A stretch of 64,000 nucleotides of DNA from Mucilaginibacter sp. dw_454 (GTDB taxonomy: Bacteria; Bacteroidota; Bacteroidia; Sphingobacteriales; Sphingobacteriaceae). The position numbers and the translations under genes are program-made. The notes beneath the pieces are model-generated. The model worked only from the letters and a program-made list of their open reading frames with translations. It was not told the DNA's origin and searched no databases. Shown piece after piece: positions 26,307-35,230 of this stretch; positions within the stretch are counted from its first letter, which is position 1, and every line of letters starts with the position of its first letter. The stretch lies in NCBI RefSeq assembly GCF_018449775.1, contig NZ_JAAVVB010000001.1:1302001-1366000 (forward strand). Reading direction: 5' to 3'.

Positions 26307-26504
26307 TTAATTAAAGTAGCTCCACGGTATGTGTTTCCACATGCCATGTGACAGGCCGCCTGTTAGCAGCTCATATATTAAATACACCGGCCAGAAAATG
26401 TAGCACAGTATTAATAATATGATGGAGTGGTTGTAGTACCAGTTAATCATTAATGCATATAAGCCTAGTATAAGGTATGTAATGCTGCTGTCTCTTCTGC
26501 CCAT
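26307..26504 (-). CDS. Small two-helix membrane protein, unknown
   Basis: 65 residues. Two hydrophobic segments (YLILGLYALMINWYY and IILLILCYIFWPVYLIY) are followed by an aromatic, polar tail. No family name is recognised; small proteins with the IFWPVYLIYELL-type stretch occur widely in Bacteroidota as hypothetical proteins. Convergent with ppnP. Confidence 0.6.
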   Translation of the reverse strand: MGRRDSSITYLILGLYALMINWYYNHSIILLILCYIFWPVYLIYELLTGGLSHGMWKHIPWSYFN

Positions 26505-26543
26505 ATATAGCTGTAAGTTGTAATTGTATGATTTGTTTACACT

Positions 26544-26561
26544 AAGTTAAATATTTAACTT
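26544..26561. promoter_or_regulatory. Perfect 18 bp palindrome upstream of two small genes
   Basis: AAGTTAAAT followed by ATTTAACTT is a perfect palindrome in the 283 bp spacer between the 65-codon gene (minus) and the 71-codon gene (plus). It is 40 bp from the former's start and could be an operator. The rest of the spacer is AT-rich with a -7 box at 26724. Confidence 0.35.
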
Positions 26562-26723
26562 TTACTTCTATAATCAAGTATTGGCTAAAAAAAGGGTCTG
26601 TCAATAGCAATGAGCTTAATAAGTTTTCCACAAAAACAGAAAAAAGGCCTTAAAATGGCCACTTATCAACATTTTAGACTATAATTTTTTTTAACATTTA
26701 TATACTACTTAATAAAAGTAAAC

Positions 26724-26731
26724 TATGTTTG
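26724..26731 (+). promoter_or_regulatory. -7 promoter box for the 71-residue protein
   Basis: TATGTTTG matches TAnnTTTG and gives a leader of about 50 nt before the ATG at 26788. No -33 TTTG is evident at the usual distance. Confidence 0.5.
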
Positions 26732-26787
26732 TGGAAACAATTCACACCTAACAAAGGTTAACTTTTTTAAACAATTAAAAACTTATC

Positions 26788-27003
26788 ATGGCAACACCTA
26801 CAAGTGGCGGCATTACCGCTTATTCAGTAAAAACCAAAACTAAAAACGTACCAATGGTAGATCCTACTATTGACGTAAAATCTGGCAGATACATTGCTAC
26901 CGGCGCTGACGCGGCAGGCAACAAAATGGCTGCAATTATGAGCAAAGCTACGGCTGAAGGTCATATCGCTAGCGGCGCTGCTAAAAAAGGCAGTGGCTGG
27001 TAA
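26788..27003 (+). CDS. Small basic soluble protein, unknown
   Basis: 71 residues rich in Ala, Gly, Lys and Thr, no membrane helix, net basic, with Gly-Ser-Gly-Trp at the end. It has its own promoter box, a 56 bp leader region and a strong bidirectional terminator, so it is a discrete unit that may be well expressed. I recognise no domain. The codon usage and lack of any competing frame support it as a real gene. Confidence 0.65.
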   Translation: MATPTSGGITAYSVKTKTKNVPMVDPTIDVKSGRYIATGADAAGNKMAAIMSKATAEGHIASGAAKKGSGW

Positions 27004-27027
27004 AAAAACAACCGGCTAAGGCCGTTG

Positions 27028-27076
27028 TAAATAAATAAGGCAGTCCCGTATCTACGAGGCTGCCTTATTTATTTTA
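27028..27076. terminator. Bidirectional terminator
   Basis: TAAATAAATAAGGCAG (27028-27043) and CTGCCTTATTTATTTTA (27060-27076) form a long stem with A/T-rich outer arms usable in both directions. Its right arm covers the stop codon of the convergent CYTH gene. Confidence 0.85.
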
Positions 27077-27541
27077 CCAGGTTTTGAAAGGCCGTACAGA
27101 CAAGCTCGAGTTGTAATACCTCGGATCGTCGCTTACCTCTTCGCCTATCCAGGGCGGTAGTTCAAATTGCTCATCTTCACTATCCAATTCTATTTCGGCT
27201 ACTATTAAGCCGTTGTTATCGCCTTCAAAAACATCAACCTCCCAAAGTTTGTCTGCATAGGTTATGCAATAACGCGTTTTTTCAAGGCCTGATTTTACAA
27301 ACTGCTCAAATAATTCTGCAGCGTCACCTACTGGTATATCATATTCATATTCGGTGCGGCTTATTCCCTGGGTACCGCCTTTAAAGGTTAGCCAGGCGTT
27401 ATCACCAGCTATACGTAAGCGTACGGTCCTGGTCTGATCGTCAACTATATAACCCTGTCGTAATTTCGTGCCGGCGGGCTTATTGAGCGCTTGCCATTTT
27501 TTATGATCAACCAAAAACTTACGTTCAATTTCAATTCCCAT
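27074..27541 (-). CDS. CYTH-domain protein (class IV cyclase / tripolyphosphatase family)
   Basis: 155 residues from ATG at 27541, which places the hallmark ExExK motif at the N-terminus (EIERKFLV). Downstream beta strands alternate charged residues as in the CYTH tunnel (TVRLRIAG, WLTFKGG, RTEYEYDI, VDVFEG, VAEIELDSED). Bacterial single-domain CYTH proteins of this type mostly hydrolyse inorganic triphosphate with Mg2+ or Mn2+; adenylate cyclase activity is known in fewer. Cytoplasmic. Convergent with the 71-codon gene. Confidence 0.92.
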   Translation of the reverse strand: MGIEIERKFLVDHKKWQALNKPAGTKLRQGYIVDDQTRTVRLRIAGDNAWLTFKGGTQGISRTEYEYDIPVGDAAELFEQFVKSGLEKTRYCITYADKLWEVDVFEGDNNGLIVAEIELDSEDEQFELPPWIGEEVSDDPRYYNSSLSVRPFKTW

Positions 27542-27710
27542 ATTTTTATTTTGTTGTGGCAATAACAGCTATATAATGCGTTTGTTACAATACAAACTAA
27601 CGCCCTTTATACTACCAATTGTAAAAAAATGTTAAAGTAGCATATGCCTTGCTATACTAGTGCATAAATAGATATATTTATCCATCTTTTACATACCTTG
27701 AAACACAGTA

Positions 27711-30482
27711 ATGAATCTTAAAAAATTTACTACACTACTATTTTCATTTATTGCCATTAGCCTGTCGGCCTTTTCACAATCTGATACTATAAGTGCGCAA
27801 ACCATCGTTACCAAAACCATAAAATATAACGGCGACTATCCCTTCGAGAAAGTTTACCTGCATTTTGATAAACCATACTACGCTGTTGGCGACACCATTT
27901 GGTTTAAAGCTTATATTACCATGGATGTTACCATAAATGATGACATGACCAAAAACAAACATTTGCCAACCGCACTGAGCAAGGTTGTTTATGTAGACGT
28001 TTTAAATGCCCGCGATTCGGTAGTACAACGCATGAAATTACCTGTTACCGATGGCATGGGTTATGGCGACATTAAATTACTTCAGCAAAGTTTTAAAGAA
28101 GGTAATTACCACGTACAGGCTTACACTAACTGGATGCGCAATTTCGACCCCGAGTATTATTTTAATAAAACTATACCGGTGGGCACTTTGATGGATAAGA
28201 TAGATAAAAATGTCTACAGCACCATTCAACTTTCCAGTCAGATACTAAAAAATGGTTCAGCAAAGATTGACGCGGTGATACATTATACTACGGTTGATAA
28301 TCGTGATTATGCAGGGCGTAAATTTAGCTGGCGCGCACAAAGCAACACCGAGGATGATAATATAGCTAAAGGCAGAGGCATCACCGACGCTAAGGGCAAT
28401 ATCAACGTGAGTTTTACTACTAATAAAATATCAGACCTGAAAACGGCTACTTTATTTGCTGATCTTGATATCAATAACAACACCATTAACCGGTCATTCA
28501 CGCTTAGAAACACAGCCTCGCCTGTTGATGTGCAATTTTTTCCGGAAGGCGGAAATCTGATTAACGGTATCAAATCAAAAGTAGGTTTTAAAGCTGTAAA
28601 ACCTGATGGGTTAGGCATAGATATTACCGGGACAGTTACTGATAACAGTGGCGCAACCGTAGCCAGTTTAACTACCCAGCACTTAGGTATGGGCGTATTT
28701 GAGTTCACCCCGGCATCGGGCAAAACCTATAAAGCCAATGTAGTTTTCCCTGGTGGGCAACAAACCGTTTATGATTTACCGGCCGTAAAAGACAATGGGA
28801 TGGGCATAGGCATTAACAACACCGATCCGGAAAAAGTTATCGTGACGATGAACGTCAGCGACGCCTTTTTTGCTATCAATAGAAATAAGCGCCTTACCTT
28901 GTTAGGGCAATCGGGCCAGGTGGTATGTTATGCCGGGCAAACGGCGTTAGCCAGTAAAACGTATGACATTACCATACCAAAATCAAAGTTTCCATCTGGT
29001 GTAGCTAAATTCACTGTATTTTTGGGTAGCGATGCTTTAACCGAGCGGGTGCTTTTTATACAACGTAATGATCAGTTAAAGATAAGTCTGAGCACGCCAA
29101 AAACCACTTATGGTACCCGCGATCAGGTGCCTTTTAATGTTACGGCTAAAACACCTGCGGGTACTCCGGCCCTGGCAAACCTTTCGGTAACGGTAATTGA
29201 TGACACCAAGGTTCCATACAATGAAACTGCCGAAACCACCATTTTAACTAACCTATTACTAACGTCTGAGTTAAAAGGATATATAGAGAAGCCAAATTAT
29301 TATTTTACCAATACCAGCGCTAAAACCGCCGCCGACCTGGATGTGCTAATGCTTACCCAAGGTTATCGCCGTGTTACCTTTAGCGATATTTTAGCTAACA
29401 AAACGCCAACCATTAAATACTCGCCCGAAGATGGTATCGCAGTTTCAGGCACGCTTCGTACCGCATCCGGTATGCCGGTACCTAATGGTATCGTAAACTT
29501 CTACATACAGAATATGCGGATATCATCAACCGTAAATACTAATAGAGATGGCGAGTTTATTATACCAAAACTTTACTTCCCGGATTCGGCAAAAGCTGTA
29601 GTTAATGCACGCGGCAATACCAATGGCAATAACATGCTGATTATTGTAAACAATGTTACCCCGCAGCCACCAGTACCAAGCGTTACCGCACCGGATGAGA
29701 TAGCAAATATCGATACGGCGATGACCAATTACCTGCTCAACGACAAAAGAATAAACGACAACTCGCACAACTTGAAAGAGGTGGTGATTAAAGAAAAAAC
29801 GGAACCAAAAAAACAGAGTCATGCCGATTTTCCATTTTTAATAGGATTGGGTGCTATTCCTGATCATGTTTTTGATGGTTCTCGCCTTTCAGGCTGCCCT
29901 ACCCTTTACGACTGTATAAAGGGCCAGCTGCCGGGCATAACCTGGGATAATGATAAATTCTACATCACGCGTAACTACAATACAGGTAACAAAACAGAGG
30001 TGGCCATATACCTGGATGGCAATGTAACCGATTATTTAAGGTTGCAAAGCGTTGATCCGGCTACTATTGACCAGATAGAAATTTATAATAACGATGGTTT
30101 GAGCGGGTTGAACAGAATGGATAACACTGCCGGTGTACTAGTTATCAGCAGTAAAAAAGCAGAGAAAAAACCATTGGATAAAAAATTATTGCAGGAGTTG
30201 CTAACCCCGCAATACAGCGCTGTAAACTTTACCCCTAAGGGATATTACATGACCCGCGAATTTTACTCGCCAAAGTATGATGCCACTAAAACCGGTGTAC
30301 TGGGTGGCGATTTACGCACCACCATTTATTGGAACCCTAAACTGGTAACTGATAAAGATACCGGCACCGCCAAATTTGACTTTTTTAACGCCGACGGCAC
30401 CGGTACCTACCGCGCTATTGTTGAGGGCATTGACGATAAAGGGAATATAGGGCGTACGGTGTATCGGTATACGGTGAGGTAA
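27711..30482 (+). CDS. Large exported MG2-like protein with TonB-plug domain
   Basis: 923 residues with signal peptide (LLFSFIAISLSAFSQS). The N-terminal FEKVYLHFDKPYYAVGDTIW is the macroglobulin MG2-like opening seen in many Bacteroidota proteins. Further beta-sandwich domains follow (VQFFPEGGNLINGIKSK; a carboxypeptidase-regulatory-like segment around GIAVSGTLRTASGMPVP). Residues about 720-820 resemble a TonB receptor plug (LYDCIKGQLPGITWDND, then AIYLDGN and IDQIEIYNNDGLSGL), but no beta-barrel follows, so it is not a receptor. Probably a periplasmic or surface protein partnering an outer-membrane machine. Role unknown; unrelated neighbours. Confidence 0.85.
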   Translation: MNLKKFTTLLFSFIAISLSAFSQSDTISAQTIVTKTIKYNGDYPFEKVYLHFDKPYYAVGDTIWFKAYITMDVTINDDMTKNKHLPTALSKVVYVDVLNARDSVVQRMKLPVTDGMGYGDIKLLQQSFKEGNYHVQAYTNWMRNFDPEYYFNKTIPVGTLMDKIDKNVYSTIQLSSQILKNGSAKIDAVIHYTTVDNRDYAGRKFSWRAQSNTEDDNIAKGRGITDAKGNINVSFTTNKISDLKTATLFADLDINNNTINRSFTLRNTASPVDVQFFPEGGNLINGIKSKVGFKAVKPDGLGIDITGTVTDNSGATVASLTTQHLGMGVFEFTPASGKTYKANVVFPGGQQTVYDLPAVKDNGMGIGINNTDPEKVIVTMNVSDAFFAINRNKRLTLLGQSGQVVCYAGQTALASKTYDITIPKSKFPSGVAKFTVFLGSDALTERVLFIQRNDQLKISLSTPKTTYGTRDQVPFNVTAKTPAGTPALANLSVTVIDDTKVPYNETAETTILTNLLLTSELKGYIEKPNYYFTNTSAKTAADLDVLMLTQGYRRVTFSDILANKTPTIKYSPEDGIAVSGTLRTASGMPVPNGIVNFYIQNMRISSTVNTNRDGEFIIPKLYFPDSAKAVVNARGNTNGNNMLIIVNNVTPQPPVPSVTAPDEIANIDTAMTNYLLNDKRINDNSHNLKEVVIKEKTEPKKQSHADFPFLIGLGAIPDHVFDGSRLSGCPTLYDCIKGQLPGITWDNDKFYITRNYNTGNKTEVAIYLDGNVTDYLRLQSVDPATIDQIEIYNNDGLSGLNRMDNTAGVLVISSKKAEKKPLDKKLLQELLTPQYSAVNFTPKGYYMTREFYSPKYDATKTGVLGGDLRTTIYWNPKLVTDKDTGTAKFDFFNADGTGTYRAIVEGIDDKGNIGRTVYRYTVR

Positions 30483-30499
30483 CATAATTCATTCTATCT

Positions 30500-30570
30500 G
30501 TCATTGCGAGCGAAGCGTGGCAATCGCGAATATTGCTTCCTTGCGATTGCCACGCTCCGCTCGCAATGAC
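30500..30570. repeat. Interspersed palindromic repeat, family A copy 2
   Basis: The most symmetrical copy: the left 28 bp (from GTCATTGCGAGCGAAGCG) and right 28 bp (to GCTCGCAATGAC) pair with a single mismatch. It starts 17 bp after the stop of the 923-residue gene and is followed by a T run, so it may also work as a terminator. Confidence 0.9.
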
Positions 30571-30677
30571 AGTTTTTTATTTTATATGGTTGTCATCTAA
30601 AATGACGCTTAACCCAGCATTTGCAAAAACCATTCATCTAACTTGGCTGTTATCTAACTAACAACAAAGTAAAAGCT

Positions 30678-31526
30678 ATGTCTTACAACAAAACACTTAC
30701 AATAGGTGGCGATTTAACCGTTAATCGCCTTGGATATGGCGCTATGCGCATCACCGGCAAGGGTATCTGGGGTCCACCAAAAGATCATGACGAATCTATT
30801 CGCGTGTTGAAACGCGCTGTTGAACTAGGTGTAAACTTTATTGATACCGCTGACAGCTACGGCCCAAATGTTTCGGAAGAGCTAATTGCCGAGGCTTTGC
30901 ATCCTTACGCTAATGGATTGGTCATAGCCACCAAAGGCGGACTAGAGCGTACCGGACCCGATCAATGGCCGGTAAATGGGCATCCTGATCATTTAAGGAA
31001 AGCTTTGGATGGAAGTTTAAAGCGATTAAAGCTTGATCAAATAGATCTTTACCAACTGCACCGCATAGACCCTAAAGTACCGGCCGAACTAACCTTCGAG
31101 TTTTTACAGGAAGCACAGCAAACCGGCAAGGTAAAACACATTGGCTTATCTGAAGTAAGTGTCGAGGATATTAAAGATGCTCAGAATTATTTTGATGTAG
31201 TATCGGTACAAAACATGTACAGCGTTGACAACCGTAAATGGGAGCCGGTGCTCAATTATTGTAAAGAACAAGGCATAGCATTTATACCATGGTTTCCGCT
31301 AAATGCAGGTAACGTAGCTGCCCAGGATAAGCTGAAAACTGTAGCTGACAAGTATGGAGCCACAGTACACCAGGTTGCTTTAAGCTGGTTATTGAACCAT
31401 GCAGATAACATCCTGTTAATTCCGGGCACATCAAGCGTTGAACACCTGGAAGAAAATATGAAAACAACGAATATTCAATTATCTGATAATGATATTAAGG
31501 AGCTGGATACCATATCGCCTGCTTAA
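30678..31526 (+). CDS. Aldo/keto reductase
   Basis: 282 residues. The (beta/alpha)8 family's catalytic tetrad is visible: Asp and Tyr in NFIDTADSYG, Lys in VIATKGG and His in YQLHRID. The C-terminal LLIPGTSSVEHLEEN binds the NADPH phosphate. It reduces aldehydes or ketones using NADPH in the cytoplasm; substrate unknown. Single gene with a terminator at 31543. Confidence 0.94.
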   Translation: MSYNKTLTIGGDLTVNRLGYGAMRITGKGIWGPPKDHDESIRVLKRAVELGVNFIDTADSYGPNVSEELIAEALHPYANGLVIATKGGLERTGPDQWPVNGHPDHLRKALDGSLKRLKLDQIDLYQLHRIDPKVPAELTFEFLQEAQQTGKVKHIGLSEVSVEDIKDAQNYFDVVSVQNMYSVDNRKWEPVLNYCKEQGIAFIPWFPLNAGNVAAQDKLKTVADKYGATVHQVALSWLLNHADNILLIPGTSSVEHLEENMKTTNIQLSDNDIKELDTISPA

Positions 31527-31542
31527 TAGAGATATTTCGGAT

Positions 31543-31577
31543 AAAAAAGGGATAGCATCTTGTTATCCCTTTTTTTG
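31543..31577. terminator. Rho-independent terminator after aldo/keto reductase
   Basis: AAAAAAGGGATA pairs with TATCCCTTTTTTT around a short loop; A and T tracts on both sides allow action in either direction. Confidence 0.85.
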
Positions 31578-31664
31578 TTGATCGATGCAGTCAAAAATTC
31601 GCTTCATTACATAGCATTTAACTGAAAAAATATTTAGCTTTAAAGAATATTCGGCACCGGTATT

Positions 31665-32420
31665 ATGAACAACCCCCTTAAATTCATAATTATAATTCTT
31701 TGTATAGGCGTTATAGCTTGTAAAAAAGAGGCAAAAACACCTCCGCCTATACCCCAACCAATCAGCAGCGAGGAATCAGCACAGATGATTAGTGGGGCGC
31801 TTTCATCCGGATCTGATGGTTTTGCAGCTTTTTCAAATGATATTTCAAATTATTCTCAATTAGCTTATATATCCAATAAAGGTTGTGGTGTAGCGCGTAT
31901 TGATTCGGTTATACGCAAAAGTTTGCCTAACGCCGCTACCACTTACTATTTCAAACATAAAATTATAAGTCAGCTTAATTGCGACGACAATCATCACCCG
32001 GACAATGTCACCAGCGACTTATCGTTTACCGGATTTTATGAGAATGATAAATTGTTGACTACAACGGCTATAACATCCGTTACTAACGTAACCGGATTAA
32101 TCAAAACATCGCCCAATTATACCATGAACGTGCAATACAGTTCTACCGGCACATTCAAATTAAAGGCAGATACCACACTTAATGGCACAACCATCATTAA
32201 CATCAATTTAAATAATATTGTTATAGCAAAATTCACCCCGGCCACGCAAGCTATTATTGACAACGGCACGGGTACTGTAAGTATAAACGGCAATACAAAA
32301 AAAGGGACATTTACTTACAGTGGCAATATAACTTTCGAAGGTAATAACAAGGCGCTTATAATCTTAGACCGTACCTCTTACATAGTCAATCTATCCACCG
32401 GGACAATATCAAAAAAATAA
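31665..32420 (+). CDS. Lipoprotein of unknown function
   Basis: 251 residues. Signal peptide IIIILCIGVIACKK ends in a lipobox (IAC) followed by charged residues and a Pro-rich linker (TPPPIPQP), the usual form of an outer-membrane lipoprotein. The body is Thr/Ser/Asn-rich with alternating hydrophobic strands and one Cys pair (NKGCGVA, LNCDDN). No domain is recognised. Flanked by terminators on both sides, so monocistronic. Confidence 0.75.
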   Translation: MNNPLKFIIIILCIGVIACKKEAKTPPPIPQPISSEESAQMISGALSSGSDGFAAFSNDISNYSQLAYISNKGCGVARIDSVIRKSLPNAATTYYFKHKIISQLNCDDNHHPDNVTSDLSFTGFYENDKLLTTTAITSVTNVTGLIKTSPNYTMNVQYSSTGTFKLKADTTLNGTTIININLNNIVIAKFTPATQAIIDNGTGTVSINGNTKKGTFTYSGNITFEGNNKALIILDRTSYIVNLSTGTISKK

Positions 32421-32424
32421 CATG

Positions 32425-32459
32425 AAAAAAAGCTCTGCGCATTGCGGGGCTTTTTTTAT
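32425..32459 (+). terminator. Rho-independent terminator after the lipoprotein
   Basis: AAAAAAAGCTCTGC pairs with GCGGGGCTTTTTTT (one wobble) around GCATT, starting a few bases after the stop. Confidence 0.8.
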
Positions 32460-32512
32460 GGACTTTATATTTATCGGGAAATAGGTACATTAGCTATTCG
32501 CTATCATTTTAA

Positions 32513-33514
32513 GTGAAGAAAATAACCATACTAGAATCTCTCAGAGGTTTTGCAAGCTTTTATGTAGCTGTTGGACATTGCGTCCTGAGTTTAAAAAATA
32601 CACCTGCGTACCTGGGGGTACTATTTAAGTTTGGGCAGGAGGCTGTGATCATTTTCTTTATTTTATCCGGCTTTGTGATTTTTTATTCGTTCGAAAAGAA
32701 AAACGAAACACTTCGCGAATATTTTATCAAACGTTTCAGAAGAATCTATTTCCCGTTGATTTGCGCCATGCTTGTTTCTGTGGTGCTAGTTGGCGGCTAC
32801 TTTTCGATCAAAGAATTATTGGGTAATTTATTCATGCTGCAAGATTTCGGGCTTGGTAAACCCGGCAATATAGTCGAGCCTTTTTTAGGTAATACACCTT
32901 TATGGTCGCTTTCTTATGAATGGGTGTTTTACTTACTGTTCCCGCTTATATTCCCCATTATTGCTAAGCGCGCAAATAGAGCTCATATTGTCGGTATGGT
33001 TTCCATATTAAACTTGCTGATCTATGTACTTTTCCCTAACCATATCTTTTTGGTGTTTGCCTATTTTATGATTTGGTGGAGCGGGCTTGAATTGGCCATA
33101 TATTTTATAAATGGCACCGGCAAGTCACAGGTAAAAACGTTGTTCTTTTATTACGCAATGGTCATTCTATTATTGGCCGTGCCGGCTTTTTACAACTATA
33201 GGCAACAACATTTCATCCAACCAGGCGTATATCCTTACCTGGTATTAAGGCATTTTGGCTTTGCATTTCTGTGTATGCTGCTATCTGTTTATTTTACATC
33301 GGTCTTAAAACAAGTACTCCGGGTCTTGAAGCCGTTTGCTCTGATTGCACCCATTTCTTATAGTATTTACATACTCCACTATCCTATTTTGGTGCAGTCA
33401 AACCTTCACCTGCCGTTGGCTATAGAGCTACCTTTTAAAATAATACTGCTCTTGGGCCTTGCTTATTTAATAGAGGTAGTGTTACAACCTAAAATCAACA
33501 AGGTTCTTAGGTAG
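32513..33514 (+). CDS. Acyltransferase 3 family membrane protein (OafA/YrhL-like)
   Basis: 333 residues, GTG start. About ten hydrophobic segments. Family marks: ESLRGFASFYVAVGHC (Arg and catalytic His region), SGFVIFYSF, the basic YFIKRFRRIYFPL loop and WSLSYEWVFYLLFPL. These integral membrane proteins transfer acetyl or other acyl groups to sugars of lipopolysaccharide, peptidoglycan or exopolysaccharide. Acceptor unknown; no glycan cluster surrounds it. It is convergent with a YciI gene, 5 bp apart. Confidence 0.9.
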   Translation: MKKITILESLRGFASFYVAVGHCVLSLKNTPAYLGVLFKFGQEAVIIFFILSGFVIFYSFEKKNETLREYFIKRFRRIYFPLICAMLVSVVLVGGYFSIKELLGNLFMLQDFGLGKPGNIVEPFLGNTPLWSLSYEWVFYLLFPLIFPIIAKRANRAHIVGMVSILNLLIYVLFPNHIFLVFAYFMIWWSGLELAIYFINGTGKSQVKTLFFYYAMVILLLAVPAFYNYRQQHFIQPGVYPYLVLRHFGFAFLCMLLSVYFTSVLKQVLRVLKPFALIAPISYSIYILHYPILVQSNLHLPLAIELPFKIILLLGLAYLIEVVLQPKINKVLR

Positions 33515-33519
33515 AATAA

Positions 33520-33810
33520 TTAAACCTGAGCCACTTTAAATGGCTTAATATCTACCGATTCCCAGATCTTTTGGGTGATGTATGGCTCGCCTTGTTGCCA
33601 GGCATCCAGCTCTTCTTCGTTTTCAAATTGTAGTATCATGGTCGAGCCTATCATTTTCCCTTCTTCGTTAAGCATAGCGCCGCCTATTAGGTAATTATTT
33701 GTTGCTATTAGTTCGCGGACACCATCAAGATGATGCGGGCGTACGCCCATTCGGCGCTCAAAAGCGCCTTCGTCGGTATGATCGTATGCGGTAATCAGGT
33801 ATTGGTTCAT
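33520..33810 (-). CDS. YciI family protein
   Basis: 96 residues. Ferredoxin-like dimeric alpha/beta barrel with the family pattern: YLITAYDHTD, then RRMGVRPHHLDGVREL (putative active-site His), IGGAML and ENEEELDAWQQGEPY (the conserved Asp). The biochemical role of YciI proteins is poorly defined; some act in dehalogenation or catabolic pathways. Divergent from galK. Confidence 0.9.
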   Translation of the reverse strand: MNQYLITAYDHTDEGAFERRMGVRPHHLDGVRELIATNNYLIGGAMLNEEGKMIGSTMILQFENEEELDAWQQGEPYITQKIWESVDIKPFKVAQV

Positions 33811-33952
33811 GGTTTTGAGATTTAGTTTATGTATAATTAATGGAACAAGCCGATGTTAAATCTGTTTAATATTTTGACAATTATTACCATCAATATTAAG
33901 ACTAATAGTGTAATATTTACAATATTTGCCAAACCAATTAAAATGCCTGAAA

Positions 33953-35122
33953 ATGAAACATCAACTTCAACAAAAATTTAACGAAATATATCATAAAGAG
34001 GCTCAACACGCCTATTTCTCACCGGGCAGGGTAAATCTTATCGGCGAGCATATTGATTACAATGGCGGCCTTGTAATGCCTGCGGCCATTACATTTGGCA
34101 CCTATTTGTTAATCAGCCCGAATGAAGATAATGTATTTCGTTTCAGAAGTTTAAATTTTGATGAGAACCCAACCGTGCCGGTTCAAGACAGCTACCAAAA
34201 AGACGGCGACGGCTGGTTCAATTTCCCGCTGGGTGTAATAGAACATTTTACCCGTGATAGTCATAAAATCACAGGGTTGGATATGTTATTTTTTGGCGAT
34301 ATCCCTATCGGCGCGGGCCTGTCTTCATCTGCTTCTATTGAAGTAGTTACCAGCTTTGCGTTGAACGAGTTATTTAATGCCGGTTATGATAAGTTGACGT
34401 TGGTGAAAATCGCTAAGTCGGTCGAAAATAACTTTATGGGTCTGAACTGTGGTATCATGGATCAGTTTGCAGTAGCCTTTGGCGAAAAAGATAAAGCCAT
34501 AGTGCTGAACTGCGATACGTTGGAATATGATATTGTAAATAGCAATCTTGGTAATCATGTGCTGGCTATTATCAATACCAATAAATCGCGCAAACTGGTT
34601 GAATCCAAATACAATGAGCGTGTTGAAGAGTGTCAAACCGCTTTGAAAGACTTAAACAAAGAGCTGAGCATTGATTACTTGTGCGACATCGACTCGGCGA
34701 CTTTTGCTAAATATAAACACTTGATCACCGACGAGGTTGTTCGGAAACGCGCACAGCACGTTGTTGAAGAAAATGATCGTGTTAAATTGGCGGCCGACGC
34801 TTTAGCAGCTAACAACCTGGCCGAGTTTGGCAAGCTCATGTACGGCTCGCACGATTCATTGCGTGATTTATACGAGGTTAGCGGTAAAGAGCTTGACGCG
34901 GTAGTAGAATATGCTAAAACCAACCCTAACGTAGCCGGAGCACGTATGACCGGCGCCGGTTTCGGTGGTTGCGCCATTGCTTTGGTTAAAGCAAACGCAT
35001 TCGATGCTTTCAGCAAAGAATTAGAAGTTTTTTACACTGATAAAATTGGCTACGCACCATCTGTATATCAATCATTAATTGGCGATGGTGTAGGAACTTT
35101 GTTAGTTACCAGCGAAGCTTAA
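33953..35122 (+). CDS. galK: Galactokinase
   Basis: 389 residues from ATG at 33953; an in-frame TTG 27 bp upstream is unlikely. GHMP-kinase motifs: galactokinase signature GRVNLIGEHIDYNGG near residues 24-38, ATP-binding PIGAGLSSSASIEV and C-terminal TGAGFGGCAIAL. The enzyme phosphorylates galactose to galactose-1-phosphate, entering the Leloir pathway. galT and galE are not in the window. A 14 bp spacer follows, then a perfect hairpin (35137). Confidence 0.96.
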   Translation: MKHQLQQKFNEIYHKEAQHAYFSPGRVNLIGEHIDYNGGLVMPAAITFGTYLLISPNEDNVFRFRSLNFDENPTVPVQDSYQKDGDGWFNFPLGVIEHFTRDSHKITGLDMLFFGDIPIGAGLSSSASIEVVTSFALNELFNAGYDKLTLVKIAKSVENNFMGLNCGIMDQFAVAFGEKDKAIVLNCDTLEYDIVNSNLGNHVLAIINTNKSRKLVESKYNERVEECQTALKDLNKELSIDYLCDIDSATFAKYKHLITDEVVRKRAQHVVEENDRVKLAADALAANNLAEFGKLMYGSHDSLRDLYEVSGKELDAVVEYAKTNPNVAGARMTGAGFGGCAIALVKANAFDAFSKELEVFYTDKIGYAPSVYQSLIGDGVGTLLVTSEA

Positions 35123-35136
35123 TAGCATGCCTGATC

Positions 35137-35170
35137 AGACTTACGAAGTCTTTGGAGACTTCGTAAGTCT
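35137..35170. repeat. Perfect hairpin after galK
   Basis: AGACTTACGAAGTC (35137-35150) and GACTTCGTAAGTCT (35157-35170) are exact inverted arms. There is no T run, so termination is doubtful. The same core word (ACTTCGTAAGTC) is the right arm of the terminator at 8448-8484. Confidence 0.6.
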
Positions 35171-35230
35171 ATAACAAACACATCGCACAAAACTAATCTC
35201 CGATCACTAATCACCAATCTCTACCGCAAC

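Noticed and set aside
28307..28723. 138-codon minus-strand frame inside the 923-residue gene
   Set aside because: Shadow of a supported gene with low-complexity content.
31563..31757. 64-codon minus-strand frame overlapping the lipoprotein start
   Set aside because: Crosses a terminator and the 5' end of a supported lipoprotein gene; no domain.
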